Assembly: GCA_015068125.1 (NCBI GenBank)
Contig: SVLD01000004.1
Coordinates: forward strand, 27,317 to 91,316
Source: Oscillospiraceae bacterium
Lineage (GTDB): Bacteria; Bacillota; Clostridia; Oscillospirales; Oscillospiraceae
Reading direction: 5' to 3'
DNA length: 64,000 bases
Shown: piece by piece, positions 34,434 to 44,024 of the stretch
Layout of the letters: each line of letters starts with the position of its first letter
Position numbering within the stretch: position 1 is the stretch's first letter
Notes under the pieces: model-generated
Seen by the model: the letters and a program-made list of their open reading frames with translations, nothing else
Database searches by the model: none
Told to the model about the DNA's origin: nothing
Translations under genes and position numbers: made by a program

Positions 34434-34613
34434 CAAAAGGGCTTTGTATTTGTAGGCGGTGATTCTGCTGATGTCGCAGACCCTCGCCAATTCGCTGATG
34501 TTCCGTTGCCCGTTTTTGTGGGCGGGATAGTGGCAGAGAAAACTTGCGGGAATGTCCTCTTTGCTCACTTGCGGACACCCGGTCTGTCGCCCCTTAGTTC
34601 TGGCGTTCTCCAT
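34434..34613 (-). pseudogene. Serine recombinase (Tn3 resolvase-type) C-terminal remnant
   Basis: About 60 codons matching the end of resolvases: KGRQTGCPQVSKEDIP, then CHYPAHKNGQ and the DNA-binding HTH NISELARVCDISRITAYKYK. The catalytic domain is gone. It abuts the tyrosine integrase remnant in another frame, so a deletion has fused two mobile-element relics. Confidence 0.82.
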
Positions 34614-34707
34614 GCCAGACCGCAGCAAATCAGCCATTCCTATCGGAGTGGCTGATTTTTTGTTTCTTGACAGGCGGAACATATTGATATAGTGGGATTT
34701 ATTCCTG

Positions 34708-34736
34708 TTGACATTTCTTGAGAATGGTTGTAAACT
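34708..34736 (+). promoter_or_regulatory. Promoter of the pilus operon
   Basis: TTGACA (34708-34713), 17-base spacer, TAAACT (34731-34736), about 80 bases before the first gene. Confidence 0.65.
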
Positions 34737-34816
34737 TAAAATGAGTTATTGTCGGGAAGTATAACTATTTTGTGGATGTTTGTTTTTGGTGCAAAAACAA
34801 AGGGGAGGAACTGTCC

Positions 34817-35167
34817 TTGACTGAGAAAGAAATGAAAAAGCTGAACCGGTATCAGCTTTTGGAACTGCTGATTATCCAGACCGAGGAGGTCAACACCCTC
34901 CGCCAGCAGCTTCAGGAGGCGCAAAAAGCCCTGGAAAATCGCAATATTCAAATGGAATCTATCGGCTCTATCGCGGAAGCATCTCTGCATCTTGAGGGCG
35001 TGTTTGACGCAGCACAAAATGCGGTGGATCTGTTCCTGGCCGAGGCAAAAAAGCGAATCTCTGAGATGGAGGCTCAGGCAGCTGAGGAAGCCCAGCGGAT
35101 CATCGAAGAGGCAAAGCAGCGGGCCCGGCAGCTCCTGGAGAATGCCGAAAACGGAAAGAATCCCTGA
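34817..35167 (+). CDS. Coiled-coil protein heading the pilus operon
   Basis: 116 aa, start TTG 34817 (LTEKEMKKLNRYQLLELL) with GGGAGG 8 bases upstream; the in-frame ATG at 34772 has no ribosome site. Mostly one long charged helix with heptads (EEVNTLRQQLQEAQKAL and AEAKKRISEMEAQAAEEAQ), DivIVA/V-type-ATPase-subunit-like. Soluble. It stands before a dedicated signal peptidase and pilins; it may organise the assembly site inside the cell (inference). Confidence 0.72.
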   Translation: MTEKEMKKLNRYQLLELLIIQTEEVNTLRQQLQEAQKALENRNIQMESIGSIAEASLHLEGVFDAAQNAVDLFLAEAKKRISEMEAQAAEEAQRIIEEAKQRARQLLENAENGKNP

Positions 35168-35191
35168 CTTTGAAATAGGACGAAAAAAAGT

Positions 35192-35779
35192 ATGAGCAAG
35201 AAAAAATGGAATCCGGAGATGCCGGAAAAAGAGCTCCTGCAGAAAGAACTGAAGCGGGAACTGTATAAGCGACGTTTCCGTAAGATCCTGCGAAGCTCCT
35301 TTCATGCGCTGATTGTGGTGGCGGCGGTAGCTGCCCTCATCGCCACCTTGCTGCTGCCGGTGCTGCAGATCGCAGGCACCAGTATGGAGCCCAGCCTGAA
35401 AGACGGCGATATCGTGCTGCTGGCGAAAACCAGCAAGTTGGAGCGTGGCGAGCTGTGCGCCTTTTACTACTCCAATAAAATACTCATCAAACGTGTCATT
35501 GGCTTGCCCGGTGATTATATATGGATCGATAAGGACGGAACGGTGTACGTGAACAACGATATGCTGGACGAACCTTATGTTTCTGAAAAAGCCCTGGGCG
35601 AGTGCGACATGGAATTTCCCTATCAGGTTCCGGAGAACAGCTATTTTATGCTGGGCGACCAGCGGGCTACCTCCATTGACAGCCGAAGCTCCGTCATCGG
35701 CTGTGTTCCCAAGGATCAGCTCATCGGCAGACTGCTGTGCAAGATCTGGCCCTTGTCGGAATGGGCCTGGCTGGGGTGA
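35192..35779 (+). CDS. Signal peptidase I
   Basis: 195 aa S26A protease with one N-terminal membrane anchor (about 32-55). Catalytic Ser64 in GTSMEPSLKDGD and Lys100 in IKRVIGLPGD; box E LGDQRATSIDSR is present. The protease removes signal peptides outside the membrane. Operon-linked copies are common in pilus loci, where they process pilins or tip proteins. RBS is weak (AGGACGAAAAAA). Confidence 0.92.
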   Translation: MSKKKWNPEMPEKELLQKELKRELYKRRFRKILRSSFHALIVVAAVAALIATLLLPVLQIAGTSMEPSLKDGDIVLLAKTSKLERGELCAFYYSNKILIKRVIGLPGDYIWIDKDGTVYVNNDMLDEPYVSEKALGECDMEFPYQVPENSYFMLGDQRATSIDSRSSVIGCVPKDQLIGRLLCKIWPLSEWAWLG

Positions 35780-35816
35780 TATAACCCAATCAATATGAAC
35801 GAAAGAAGGACGGATA

Positions 35817-38800
35817 TTGCAGCAAACGGATAAATACCTGGCGCAAGTACATAATCGCAAAGCTATTCGCGGCAAGATCTATCAGGCGTTGCTGATCCTT
35901 TCTCTTTTCGTGATCCTGGCGGTGTTCTGGGGGCTGAAGCTCACAGGCATCACCATGGCAGGCGAGGCCTTCTGCGGAAAACCCGAACACATCCATTCGG
36001 AAAGCTGTTCAGATTGCACCCTGCAGGAACACATCCACGACCGAACTTGTTACAGCAACATCAAAGCCGATCTGGAAACAGTGGCGGATTGGGAAGCAAA
36101 CCTGGCAAAACTGCCCCGTGGCGGTTCTGTGGCGGAACGTATCGTTCAGATAGCCCAGTCCCAGTTGGGCCAGGGAGAAAGTGAGATCAACTTCCAGGTG
36201 GATGCCCAGGGCGTCCGCCGGGGCGTTACCCGCTACGGCCAGTGGTACGGCAATCCCTACGGGGATTGGTCGGCGATGTTCGCCTCCTTCTGTCTGCATT
36301 ATGCGGGAATTGAGGGACTGCCGGTCAACGCAGGTCATGATGCCATGCTGATGGAGTGGATGGATGCAGGGCTTTACGGCCCGGCAAGCAGCTTTGCTCC
36401 CAAGGCTGGCTACCTGCTGTTCCTGGACAAGGATCAGGATGGCTGGTGCGACGCAGTTGCCGTCATCACAGAGGTGACGGAAAGCACCCTGACCGTCTTG
36501 GAGGGCGATCTGGACAACCGGGTGGCGGAAATCGCCTACCCCATGGAGGCTCCGGCTCTGCTGGGCTATGGCCTGGTGCCCCTGGAACCCAGACTGAACC
36601 TGCGGACACCGGAGGGTCTGAAGCTGGTGGCGCAAAAAGAGGGAGAAACAGACACCCTGTTTACCGACGGCAACCAGCTGGTGGTCTACATGGAGTATCG
36701 CGCCGGACACTACGCTCTGGCCGGCAACGGAGAGCTGGTGCCCATCGCCGTTGACGAAAACGGCAATGTTTTCACAGAAATGGCAACCCCGGAGCTTCTG
36801 CTTTGGAGCGTTACCGGGGATAGTGAACACGGTGACTACAAGATCCAAAATCTGCTGACACAAATGTACTTGCCCCAAAACGGCATGACCAGTACCTACG
36901 CCCTGACTGCCCGGGCGGGGGAAGACAATTACCAATACGCAAGGGCAGTGAATTACACCGTCTGGCTGGACGGAACCCTCGGCGGTATGATGAGCTATGC
37001 CGGTTCTGCAAATCAGCGGTATACTGTAGTGGGCGGAACCTACATCCAGCTTCCCACTACCTGGCGATCTCCCACGGAATACGAATATGTGGTAAAAGGC
37101 TGGTACGATGTGACCAACAACAAGTATTACGCCCCGGGGGAGGAAGTCCAGGTCAACGGCAATATGGTGTTCTACGCCGACTGGATACCGGCCTCCTACG
37201 ATATCGGACAGTTCAATGCCCAGGTGGCAGATACGGTCAGCACAAAGCAGTTCGTCACAATCCATATGTTTGATTACAATGTGCTGTTTAACGTGCTTTC
37301 CGCCTCGGCCAATGTGAGTTTTACCAACAACGGCCACACGGAAACCTGGCGGATGATCACCAACGGTATCAGCCCATACAGTGGTCAGCCCAGCCTGAAC
37401 TACATCTTCCGTGACTGGGACGGCAACGGTGATATCACCTATCCCAGCGGTGTGAACAACCCGTCTCCCAACTACCCCACATCTGAGGGCAGCGTGTATC
37501 CGGGACTCTTCAATGAAAAGCTGGGTCAGCTTCTCTTTGATCCCAACACTCAGGTGATCGGCAAGGAATATTTGGGCACAGGCGATTATATGTTCCAGCT
37601 CTGCACCGATCCCAACGATGAGTACTATGGCTACTACTATTACGATTCGGAGCGAAACGCCGCTTCTTACAACCGTACGGAGCAGCGCTTCTATGTCTAT
37701 GATTACCTGTCGCAAACCACTGTGTCGTCTACTACTACGGGAACCGGTAAATATTCCGACTTCCTGCCGCTGAACTCGCCCTATGCCAATACCAATGGCA
37801 ACACACCCAGTACTTATCGTTACAACGGTAAATACGGAGAGTACAACGGCGTTACCCACTATATGTACGACGGCACCAACAGCGCGGACAGTAATGTAGC
37901 TACCAACTTCTTCTACGGCATGAGCGCGGAGATTGGCTTCTATCTAACCAATGTTCCCGGCCAGGGAGAAAACCTGGACCTCTTTGGTCAGGATATGCAC
38001 TTCCACTTTGCCGGTGACGATGACGTTTGGGTGTTCATCGATGATAAGCTGGTGCTGGACCTGGGCGGTATCCATGGCATGGAAAGCGGTGATATCAATT
38101 TCACTACCGGTGTCGTAACGGTCAACGGCACGAGAAACGAAGCGCTGACCAATACCCTCCGATCCGTTTCCGCAGGCGAGCATACCCTGAAGCTGTATTA
38201 TCTGGAACGCGGCGGTTCCATGTCCAACTGTACCATGTACTTCAACCTGGCACCCCGGTACAGCTTCAGCATCCAGAAGGAGGATGTGCTGACCCAGCAT
38301 ATCCTAAACGGTGCTCAGTTCTCCGTATTTATGGACGAAGCCTGCACTGTGCCTGCTCAGCTGTGGAACAGTCAGGAGGAATACCAGAACAAGGTGCCTG
38401 CCACCAACGTGTTTACCGTAACGAACGGTACGGCGGATATGTGGGGTCTTTCCTCCGGCGAGACCTACTATATCATGGAAACCAAACCTCCCGACGCTGT
38501 GGGCTACGATTACAGCAACGGTATCATCCGCATCAGTATCGACAAGGACGGTGTGGCTACGTACGATGTGGAGGTTCGGGAGGATGCTCAGGGCAATCTG
38601 ACCGCCGGTTTTACTGTCCACGGCATCAAGATCGACGCAGAAACCCAAAAGGCCTTTATCGTGGCCACCAACGCCCCGGAAACCATAACGGAGTCCACAG
38701 AAGTGTCGGTACGAAAGGTCTGGGATGATGTGAAATCCCACGATGATGACTACATCACCGTTTACCTGACGGTGACCGATCCCGATGGCACGGTGCGGCG

Positions 38801-39962
38801 TATCCGGGAGATTCTCCTCAGCAAAGAAAACAACTGGCAGTATACCTGGGAAAATCTTCCCAAAACCGATGCCGATGGCAATGAGGTTGTCTACGGCGTG
38901 CTGGAAGCTGTGGTGCCTGGCTATGTGGGTCGGGTTGAGCAGGTGGATAGCTTCCCCAGCTCCGGCGGTAACTCCGGAGGATCCAGCGGATCCGGTGGCG
39001 GCGGTGTGACGAACGCCAGCGGCTTTGAAAACGGCGGCACCTATCTGCTGCATACCACCTATGGCTATCTGGCGGCGGCCAACAATCAGCTGCAGTTGGA
39101 AACCAATCAGCAGACGGCGCAAAACGCCAATACTGCCCTTTGGGTGGCGACGGTGAACAGCGACGGTACGGTGACCCTGGTGAACAAGGCCGGGCAGACG
39201 CTGTACTACGAAAACTATGCCTTCCGGGCATCGTCTTCTCCGGGCCAACACAAAAACCTGCACTTCTCCAACAACACCCTCAGCTGTTATATCAACCATG
39301 GTGCCTGGAGTGAGACCCAGTACCCCATCGGCGACAGCAATGTGCCGAACAACATTCGCTATAACTATGTGCTCTATTCCACCAACAACAGCCAGGGAGC
39401 ATTGACCATCACGCCGCAGAAGATCGGTGGCAGCACCCCGGAGCCGGAACCGGAGCCGCCCTCGGAGGATGGAACATTCTTCCAGATCACCAACACCCCG
39501 GTTGGTCAGGCGGTCACGTCCCTGACGGTGAAGAAGCAGTGGGATACCGGTCCCGGCGGTAATGCATCGCTGTATGAAACCCTGACCCCCACAGTTGTCC
39601 TGCTGGCCAATGGTGAGGATTCCGGCATGACCGGCGTGCTGAGCCTGAAAAACGGCTGGACCTACACCTTCTCCAATCTGCCAATTTATGACAGTGAGGG
39701 CAACAAAATTACATATTCCGCCCTGGAGCTTCCCATCTCTGATGCGTGGACAGCCAGTTACAGCAATGTGACCCCCTCCGGCGGCTCTAACCCGGTGTAT
39801 ACCGTTACCATCACCAATACCTACCGAACATCAGGCCCGATCCTACCGGGCACAGGCTCGGCAGGTAGGATGCAGTTTATACTCTGCGGCGCAGGCATCA
39901 TGCTCTGCTCGCTGGTATATGGAATCGGATCAAGGCGCAAGCGAGAAAGGAGGATGAGATAA
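35817..39962 (+). CDS. Large LPXTG pilus-tip adhesin with degenerate CHAP-like domain
   Basis: 1381 aa; start TTG 35817 after AAGAAGGACGG. Membrane segment about 24-42; two EHIHxxxC motifs (57-64, 71-78); CHAP/NlpC-like domain about 105-250 in which the catalytic Cys is Ser152 (DWSAMF) and the His position is Ala213 (CDAVAVITEV); InlB-like repeat region about 360-470; fibro-slime domain about 585-815 (DDDVWVFIDDKLVLDLGG); prealbumin-like pilin domain about 815-950; Cna-B domain about 960-1045; Gly/Ser linker; a 115-residue beta-rich domain; Cna-B-like domain about 1230-1335; sorting signal ILPGTG (about 1342) with membrane tail and RRKRERRMR. Likely the adhesive tip attached by the sortase at 41593. 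Confidence 0.88.
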   Translation: MQQTDKYLAQVHNRKAIRGKIYQALLILSLFVILAVFWGLKLTGITMAGEAFCGKPEHIHSESCSDCTLQEHIHDRTCYSNIKADLETVADWEANLAKLPRGGSVAERIVQIAQSQLGQGESEINFQVDAQGVRRGVTRYGQWYGNPYGDWSAMFASFCLHYAGIEGLPVNAGHDAMLMEWMDAGLYGPASSFAPKAGYLLFLDKDQDGWCDAVAVITEVTESTLTVLEGDLDNRVAEIAYPMEAPALLGYGLVPLEPRLNLRTPEGLKLVAQKEGETDTLFTDGNQLVVYMEYRAGHYALAGNGELVPIAVDENGNVFTEMATPELLLWSVTGDSEHGDYKIQNLLTQMYLPQNGMTSTYALTARAGEDNYQYARAVNYTVWLDGTLGGMMSYAGSANQRYTVVGGTYIQLPTTWRSPTEYEYVVKGWYDVTNNKYYAPGEEVQVNGNMVFYADWIPASYDIGQFNAQVADTVSTKQFVTIHMFDYNVLFNVLSASANVSFTNNGHTETWRMITNGISPYSGQPSLNYIFRDWDGNGDITYPSGVNNPSPNYPTSEGSVYPGLFNEKLGQLLFDPNTQVIGKEYLGTGDYMFQLCTDPNDEYYGYYYYDSERNAASYNRTEQRFYVYDYLSQTTVSSTTTGTGKYSDFLPLNSPYANTNGNTPSTYRYNGKYGEYNGVTHYMYDGTNSADSNVATNFFYGMSAEIGFYLTNVPGQGENLDLFGQDMHFHFAGDDDVWVFIDDKLVLDLGGIHGMESGDINFTTGVVTVNGTRNEALTNTLRSVSAGEHTLKLYYLERGGSMSNCTMYFNLAPRYSFSIQKEDVLTQHILNGAQFSVFMDEACTVPAQLWNSQEEYQNKVPATNVFTVTNGTADMWGLSSGETYYIMETKPPDAVGYDYSNGIIRISIDKDGVATYDVEVREDAQGNLTAGFTVHGIKIDAETQKAFIVATNAPETITESTEVSVRKVWDDVKSHDDDYITVYLTVTDPDGTVRRIREILLSKENNWQYTWENLPKTDADGNEVVYGVLEAVVPGYVGRVEQVDSFPSSGGNSGGSSGSGGGGVTNASGFENGGTYLLHTTYGYLAAANNQLQLETNQQTAQNANTALWVATVNSDGTVTLVNKAGQTLYYENYAFRASSSPGQHKNLHFSNNTLSCYINHGAWSETQYPIGDSNVPNNIRYNYVLYSTNNSQGALTITPQKIGGSTPEPEPEPPSEDGTFFQITNTPVGQAVTSLTVKKQWDTGPGGNASLYETLTPTVVLLANGEDSGMTGVLSLKNGWTYTFSNLPIYDSEGNKITYSALELPISDAWTASYSNVTPSGGSNPVYTVTITNTYRTSGPILPGTGSAGRMQFILCGAGIMLCSLVYGIGSRRKRERRMR

Positions 39963-40053
39963 GCCTTCTAATCGCGGTAAATCTGTGCGCCGCGACTCCG
40001 ATCCCACCAAAATTATCATTACAAAAAATTTAAAAAGGAAGGAACAAAAGACT

Positions 40054-41508
40054 ATGAAGAAAATCATCTCTATCGCCCTGGCAGTTATGCTGGTTCTGTC
40101 CCTGGCTCTGGTAGCCTCCGCAGACGGCGAGACTGGCTCTATCACCATCAACGGCATCCACGACGACGCAGTCTATGAGGTCTACAAGCTGCTGGATCTG
40201 GAAAGCTACAACACCACCTCCGGCGCCTATTCCTACAAGGTCAACAGCGCTTGGACTGGCTTCTTTGCTACCCCCGAGGCTCTGGCTTATGTCTCCATCA
40301 ACGATGCCGGCTATGTCAGCTGGATCAATGGTGAGGATGATGCCTCCGTGTCTACCTTTGCCAAGCTGGCACTGGCCTACGCCGAGACCCACAGCATTGC
40401 TCCTGTTAAGTCCTCCACTGTCCCCGGTGACTTCAGCGTCACTGCGAGCACCGGTAAGTTTACTGGCCTGGAGCTGGGCTACTACCTGGTTGACACCAAC
40501 GTTGGCGCTCTGTGCGGTCTGACCACCACCAACCCCGATGCCGCTATCAACGCCAAGAACGGCACCCCCACCATTGACAAGCAGGTTCAGGAAGATGCCA
40601 CCGAGCAGTGGGGCGGCGCAAACTCTGCTGACATCGGCCAGACCGTCAACTTCCGCGTGACCATCAATGTCCATGCCGGTGCCCAGAACTACGTTCTGCA
40701 CGATAAGATGAGCGCAGGTCTGACCTTCGATGCCGGTTCCGTTACCGCCACTCTGAACGGCGCTCCTGTTGACGTTTCCAACTACACCGTTAAGACCGAA
40801 GATCTGTGCTCTGCCACCGATTGCACCTTCGAGATCGCTTTCACCAAGGCTTTCTGCGACTCTCTGAAGATCAACGATAAGCTGATCTTGCATTACAGCG
40901 CTATGCTGAACCGTAACGCTGTGGTCGCCGGCGACGGCAACCCCAACGATGCTTGGCTGGAGTACGGCGAAGGCCATGTCACCCCCAACGACCAGACCAT
41001 CACCAAGACCTACGGCTTCGACATCGTCAAGACCGACTCCCAGAACACCCTGATCGACGGCGCACAGTTCAAGATCTATGACGCTGCCAACGGCGGCAAC
41101 GAGGTCGGCGTTGTCCTGATGGATGATGGCGTTACCTATCGCCGCGCAAGAGCTGACGAGCAGGCCGGTGGTCTGACTGTGCCCATCGTAGTTAAGGACG
41201 GCAAGGTTCGCGTGGTCGGCTTCGACAACGGCAACTACTACCTGGAAGAGACTGAGGCTCCCGACGGCTACAACAAGCTCACTGCCCGCCAGCTGTTCAC
41301 CATCGCTGACGGCAACCTGGATGCTACCTTCAGCGGTGAGATCTTCTCCACCGGTTCCGGCGTCCATGTGGTCAACAAGACCGGTTCTATGCTGCCCGAG
41401 ACCGGCGGCATGGGCACTGTTCTGTTCATCACCATTGGTATGTTGGTTGTCCTGGGCACCGGCCTGCTGCTGGTTACCAAGAAGAGAATGTCCATGATCA
41501 AGGATTGA
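40054..41508 (+). CDS. Major (backbone) pilin, SpaA/FimA type
   Basis: 484 aa. ATG 40054 follows AAGGAAGGAAC. Signal peptide 1-23 (cleavage after ASA), then Ig-like pilin domains; lysine-bearing TIDKQVQED near 180 may serve as the polymerising Lys; E-box YYLEETEAPDGY (about 394-405) marks isopeptide-bond domains; sorting signal LPETG (447-451), membrane helix and KKRMSMIKD tail. Codon use is highly biased to C-ending codons, expected for an abundant shaft protein. Confidence 0.93.
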   Translation: MKKIISIALAVMLVLSLALVASADGETGSITINGIHDDAVYEVYKLLDLESYNTTSGAYSYKVNSAWTGFFATPEALAYVSINDAGYVSWINGEDDASVSTFAKLALAYAETHSIAPVKSSTVPGDFSVTASTGKFTGLELGYYLVDTNVGALCGLTTTNPDAAINAKNGTPTIDKQVQEDATEQWGGANSADIGQTVNFRVTINVHAGAQNYVLHDKMSAGLTFDAGSVTATLNGAPVDVSNYTVKTEDLCSATDCTFEIAFTKAFCDSLKINDKLILHYSAMLNRNAVVAGDGNPNDAWLEYGEGHVTPNDQTITKTYGFDIVKTDSQNTLIDGAQFKIYDAANGGNEVGVVLMDDGVTYRRARADEQAGGLTVPIVVKDGKVRVVGFDNGNYYLEETEAPDGYNKLTARQLFTIADGNLDATFSGEIFSTGSGVHVVNKTGSMLPETGGMGTVLFITIGMLVVLGTGLLLVTKKRMSMIKD

Positions 41509-41592
41509 TAGATCCTTAGCAATATCAAACCGATCCCCGGCAGGAGCTTTGCTCCTGCCGGGGGGATACCCCATAACAGCAGGGAGAGGCCT

Positions 41593-42420
41593 ATGAAAAC
41601 CAGAAAATCAACGATCATATTGCTCGTTTCCTTCTTTATAGGCCTCTGCGTACTGTTATACCCGTCCATCAGCAGCTATTGGAACTCCAAGACCCAAAGT
41701 GAGGCCATCGTGGACTACGAGGCCATGCTGTCCCGGATCGAGGCGGCGGATTTCTCCAAATTTTTCGCGGAAGCGGAAGCATATAACACCCAGCTTGGCA
41801 ACCTGAAAGCCCCTTACCTGGAGCATAACAAGCTGGAAAACTACTGGAAAATACTGGATATCAGCGGAACCGGTATGATGGGCTACATTACGGTACCCAA
41901 AATCAACCAGGAGCTTCCCATATACCATGGCACCAGCGACAGTGTGCTGAGTATCGCCGTGGGACATTTGCAGGGAAGCAGCCTGCCGGTGGGCGGCGAG
42001 AGCACCCATTGCGTGATGTCTGCCCACAGAGGCTTGCCCACAGCGGTGCTGTTTACCCACCTGGACCGCATGGAGATCGGCGATACCTTTACCATGACCA
42101 TCCTGGATCGGCAGTTTACCTATGAAGTGGACCAGATCCGCATTGTGGAGCCCAACGACACCAGCCTGATCCAGATCGAAGAGGGGAAGGACTACTGCAC
42201 CCTGCTGACCTGCACGCCCTACGGCATCAATACCCAGCGGCTGCTGGTTCGAGGACATCAAATCGACATGACCCAGGAGAGAAACCTGTATATCGCCAAC
42301 GAAGCCTACCGAATTGATACTTTGATCGTCACGCCCCTGGTGGCGCTGCCCATCATTTTTGTGCTGCTGATCTATGTCATGTTCGCGCCGGTTAAGAAAG
42401 AAAGCTTGGGGGAGGAATGA
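41593..42420 (+). CDS. srtC: Class C (pilin-polymerising) sortase
   Basis: 275 aa with N- and C-terminal membrane segments, the class C layout. Catalytic His145 (SAHRG), Cys207 in TLLTC, Arg about 220 (LLVRGHQ). It cleaves the pilin sorting signals and links them to lysines of the next subunit. The usual DPW/DPF lid motif is not evident in the region before GYITVPKI. RBS GCAGGGAGAGG. Intact active site, so this is the working enzyme of the locus. Confidence 0.92.
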   Translation: MKTRKSTIILLVSFFIGLCVLLYPSISSYWNSKTQSEAIVDYEAMLSRIEAADFSKFFAEAEAYNTQLGNLKAPYLEHNKLENYWKILDISGTGMMGYITVPKINQELPIYHGTSDSVLSIAVGHLQGSSLPVGGESTHCVMSAHRGLPTAVLFTHLDRMEIGDTFTMTILDRQFTYEVDQIRIVEPNDTSLIQIEEGKDYCTLLTCTPYGINTQRLLVRGHQIDMTQERNLYIANEAYRIDTLIVTPLVALPIIFVLLIYVMFAPVKKESLGEE

Positions 42421-42422
42421 CC

Positions 42423-43337
42423 ATGAGAAAACAGATCCGAATATGGCTGTGCCTGGCGGTGCTGCTTTGCGTGTTTAGCCAGAGCATTTCCGCATCTGCC
42501 CTTACGGCTCTGGATGTGGAGCGCCCCTGCAGCCTGACCCTGAACTATACCAAGGATGGCACCGCTTTTCCCGGCTTGGATATCCTGATCTTCCGGGTGG
42601 CAGAGTGCCACGCTGACGGCACTTTTGATCTGACGGGTGCTTTTGCGGATTATCCTGTCAATATCCATGGTATTACCACCCAAAAACAGTGGCAGGATGC
42701 GGCGCAGACGCTGGCATCTTACGCCACTGCCGACGGCGTTGATCCTACCGCCATGATGGTTACCGACGCCGCCGGCGCGGCAAAATTCGAAGACCTGCAG
42801 ACGGGACTGTACCTGGTTTTGGATGTGGAAGCAGAAACCCAGGAGGGAACATTCTGGTTCGGTCAGTCTTTGGTGCTGCTGCCCAGACCTGACGAGGGAG
42901 GGGAATACGAGTACGATCTGGAAGCCCGGCCCAAGCCCAGCGCTTTGACCCCCTGGGGGGAATATACCGTAGTGAAGCTCTGGAAGGATGCCGGCCAAAC
43001 TGGAAAAAGACCGGCCTCCGTGACTGTGGATATTCTGAAGGACGGCGTTTTGCAGGAAAGCGTGGTGCTGAGTCCGGATAACAACTGGTCCTACACCTGG
43101 AAAACCGACGGCACCGGCGGCCGCTGGAGCGTGGTGGAAACCAATGTGCCGGAGGATTACAGCGTGTCCATCACCGCCGATGGAAATGTTTTCCATATTA
43201 CCAATACCCTGCCTGCCACACCCCCTCCGCCTGAAACCGGCGATTATACGCCCATCTGGCCTATGGTGCTGGCTATGAGCATCTCCGGCTGTATGCTGCT
43301 GATTCTGGGCATTTGGCAAAAGAGGAAGCAGAAATGA
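42423..43337 (+). CDS. Minor pilin/anchor subunit with Cna-B domain
   Basis: 304 aa. Signal peptide 1-26 (SASA). First domain about 30-165, then Cna-B domain about 175-265 (VVKLWKDAGQTGKRPASVTV and NNWSYTW). The sorting signal reads PPPPETGD, with Pro in place of Leu of LPXTG, followed by a membrane helix and WQKRKQK. RBS GGGGAGGAATG overlaps the sortase stop. Probably the basal or minor pilin. Confidence 0.85.
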   Translation: MRKQIRIWLCLAVLLCVFSQSISASALTALDVERPCSLTLNYTKDGTAFPGLDILIFRVAECHADGTFDLTGAFADYPVNIHGITTQKQWQDAAQTLASYATADGVDPTAMMVTDAAGAAKFEDLQTGLYLVLDVEAETQEGTFWFGQSLVLLPRPDEGGEYEYDLEARPKPSALTPWGEYTVVKLWKDAGQTGKRPASVTVDILKDGVLQESVVLSPDNNWSYTWKTDGTGGRWSVVETNVPEDYSVSITADGNVFHITNTLPATPPPPETGDYTPIWPMVLAMSISGCMLLILGIWQKRKQK

Positions 43338-43909
43338 AGAAAGTATCGTTGATTATCCGGATTTTGGGCGTGGCGCTGATCCTGGTGAGCCTGGGAATTT
43401 TGCTGTTTAACCTGATCCATACAGAGCAGATGGGAAAGAAAAATGCCGCTGTGGTAACCCAGCTTCAGGGCTTGATGCCCCCGGCGCGGCAGGGCAATCC
43501 CCAGGACTATGATCAGCAGGAAATGCCTGCACTGGAGCTGGATGGGGTGGACTATGTTTGCCTGCTGGAGGTTCCCAGTCAGGGGGTTACTCTGCCGGTG
43601 CAGAGCCAGTGGGATACCAACGCATTAAAAAGCCGCCCATGCAAATTCTGGGGCAGCATCTACAACGGGAATTGCATCCTGGGCGGCAGCGGCAGTCAGT
43701 TTGATTTTTGCGCCAAGCTGGATTTGGGGGACAGCATTTTGCTGACGGATATGGAGGGCACTGTGTTTACCTGCTATGTCCAGCGAATCGACCGATCCTC
43801 TACGGCAAATTTCGACCGCCTTTCCCAGGGGGATTTCCCCTTGACCCTGTTCGTCCGGCAGGAATACGCATCGGAGTATATCATCGTCCGCTGCGGCTGG
43901 AATCGGTGA
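43334..43909 (+). CDS. Sortase-like protein lacking catalytic His and Cys
   Basis: 191 aa, ATG overlaps the preceding stop (ATGA). Membrane anchor 5-28, then a sortase beta-barrel pattern: YVCLLEVPSQGVTLPV and NGNCILGGSG. Where active sortases have a conserved His, GGSGSQF (about 117-123) is found; where TLxTC is expected, TLFVRQ (171-176) is found; the Arg remains (IIVRC, R186). It is therefore a probable pseudo-sortase, kept under coupling in the operon, perhaps holding a pilin or regulating the class C enzyme. Confidence 0.78.
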   Translation: MKKVSLIIRILGVALILVSLGILLFNLIHTEQMGKKNAAVVTQLQGLMPPARQGNPQDYDQQEMPALELDGVDYVCLLEVPSQGVTLPVQSQWDTNALKSRPCKFWGSIYNGNCILGGSGSQFDFCAKLDLGDSILLTDMEGTVFTCYVQRIDRSSTANFDRLSQGDFPLTLFVRQEYASEYIIVRCGWNR

Positions 43910-43932
43910 AGACGGATTCGTATTTTGTATAA

Positions 43933-43964
43933 AAACCTCCCCGGTTGGATAAACCGGGGAGGTT
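43933..43964 (+). terminator. Terminator of the pilus operon
   Basis: AAACCTCCCCGGTT / AACCGGGGAGGTTT, a 14-bp stem with a short loop; T-rich but short tail. Confidence 0.75.
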
Positions 43965-44024
43965 TGGTCTTTCGAGAAGGCTGCCGTTCAGAAAGCAACA
44001 CGCCCGAAAGTTATGCATTTTACG

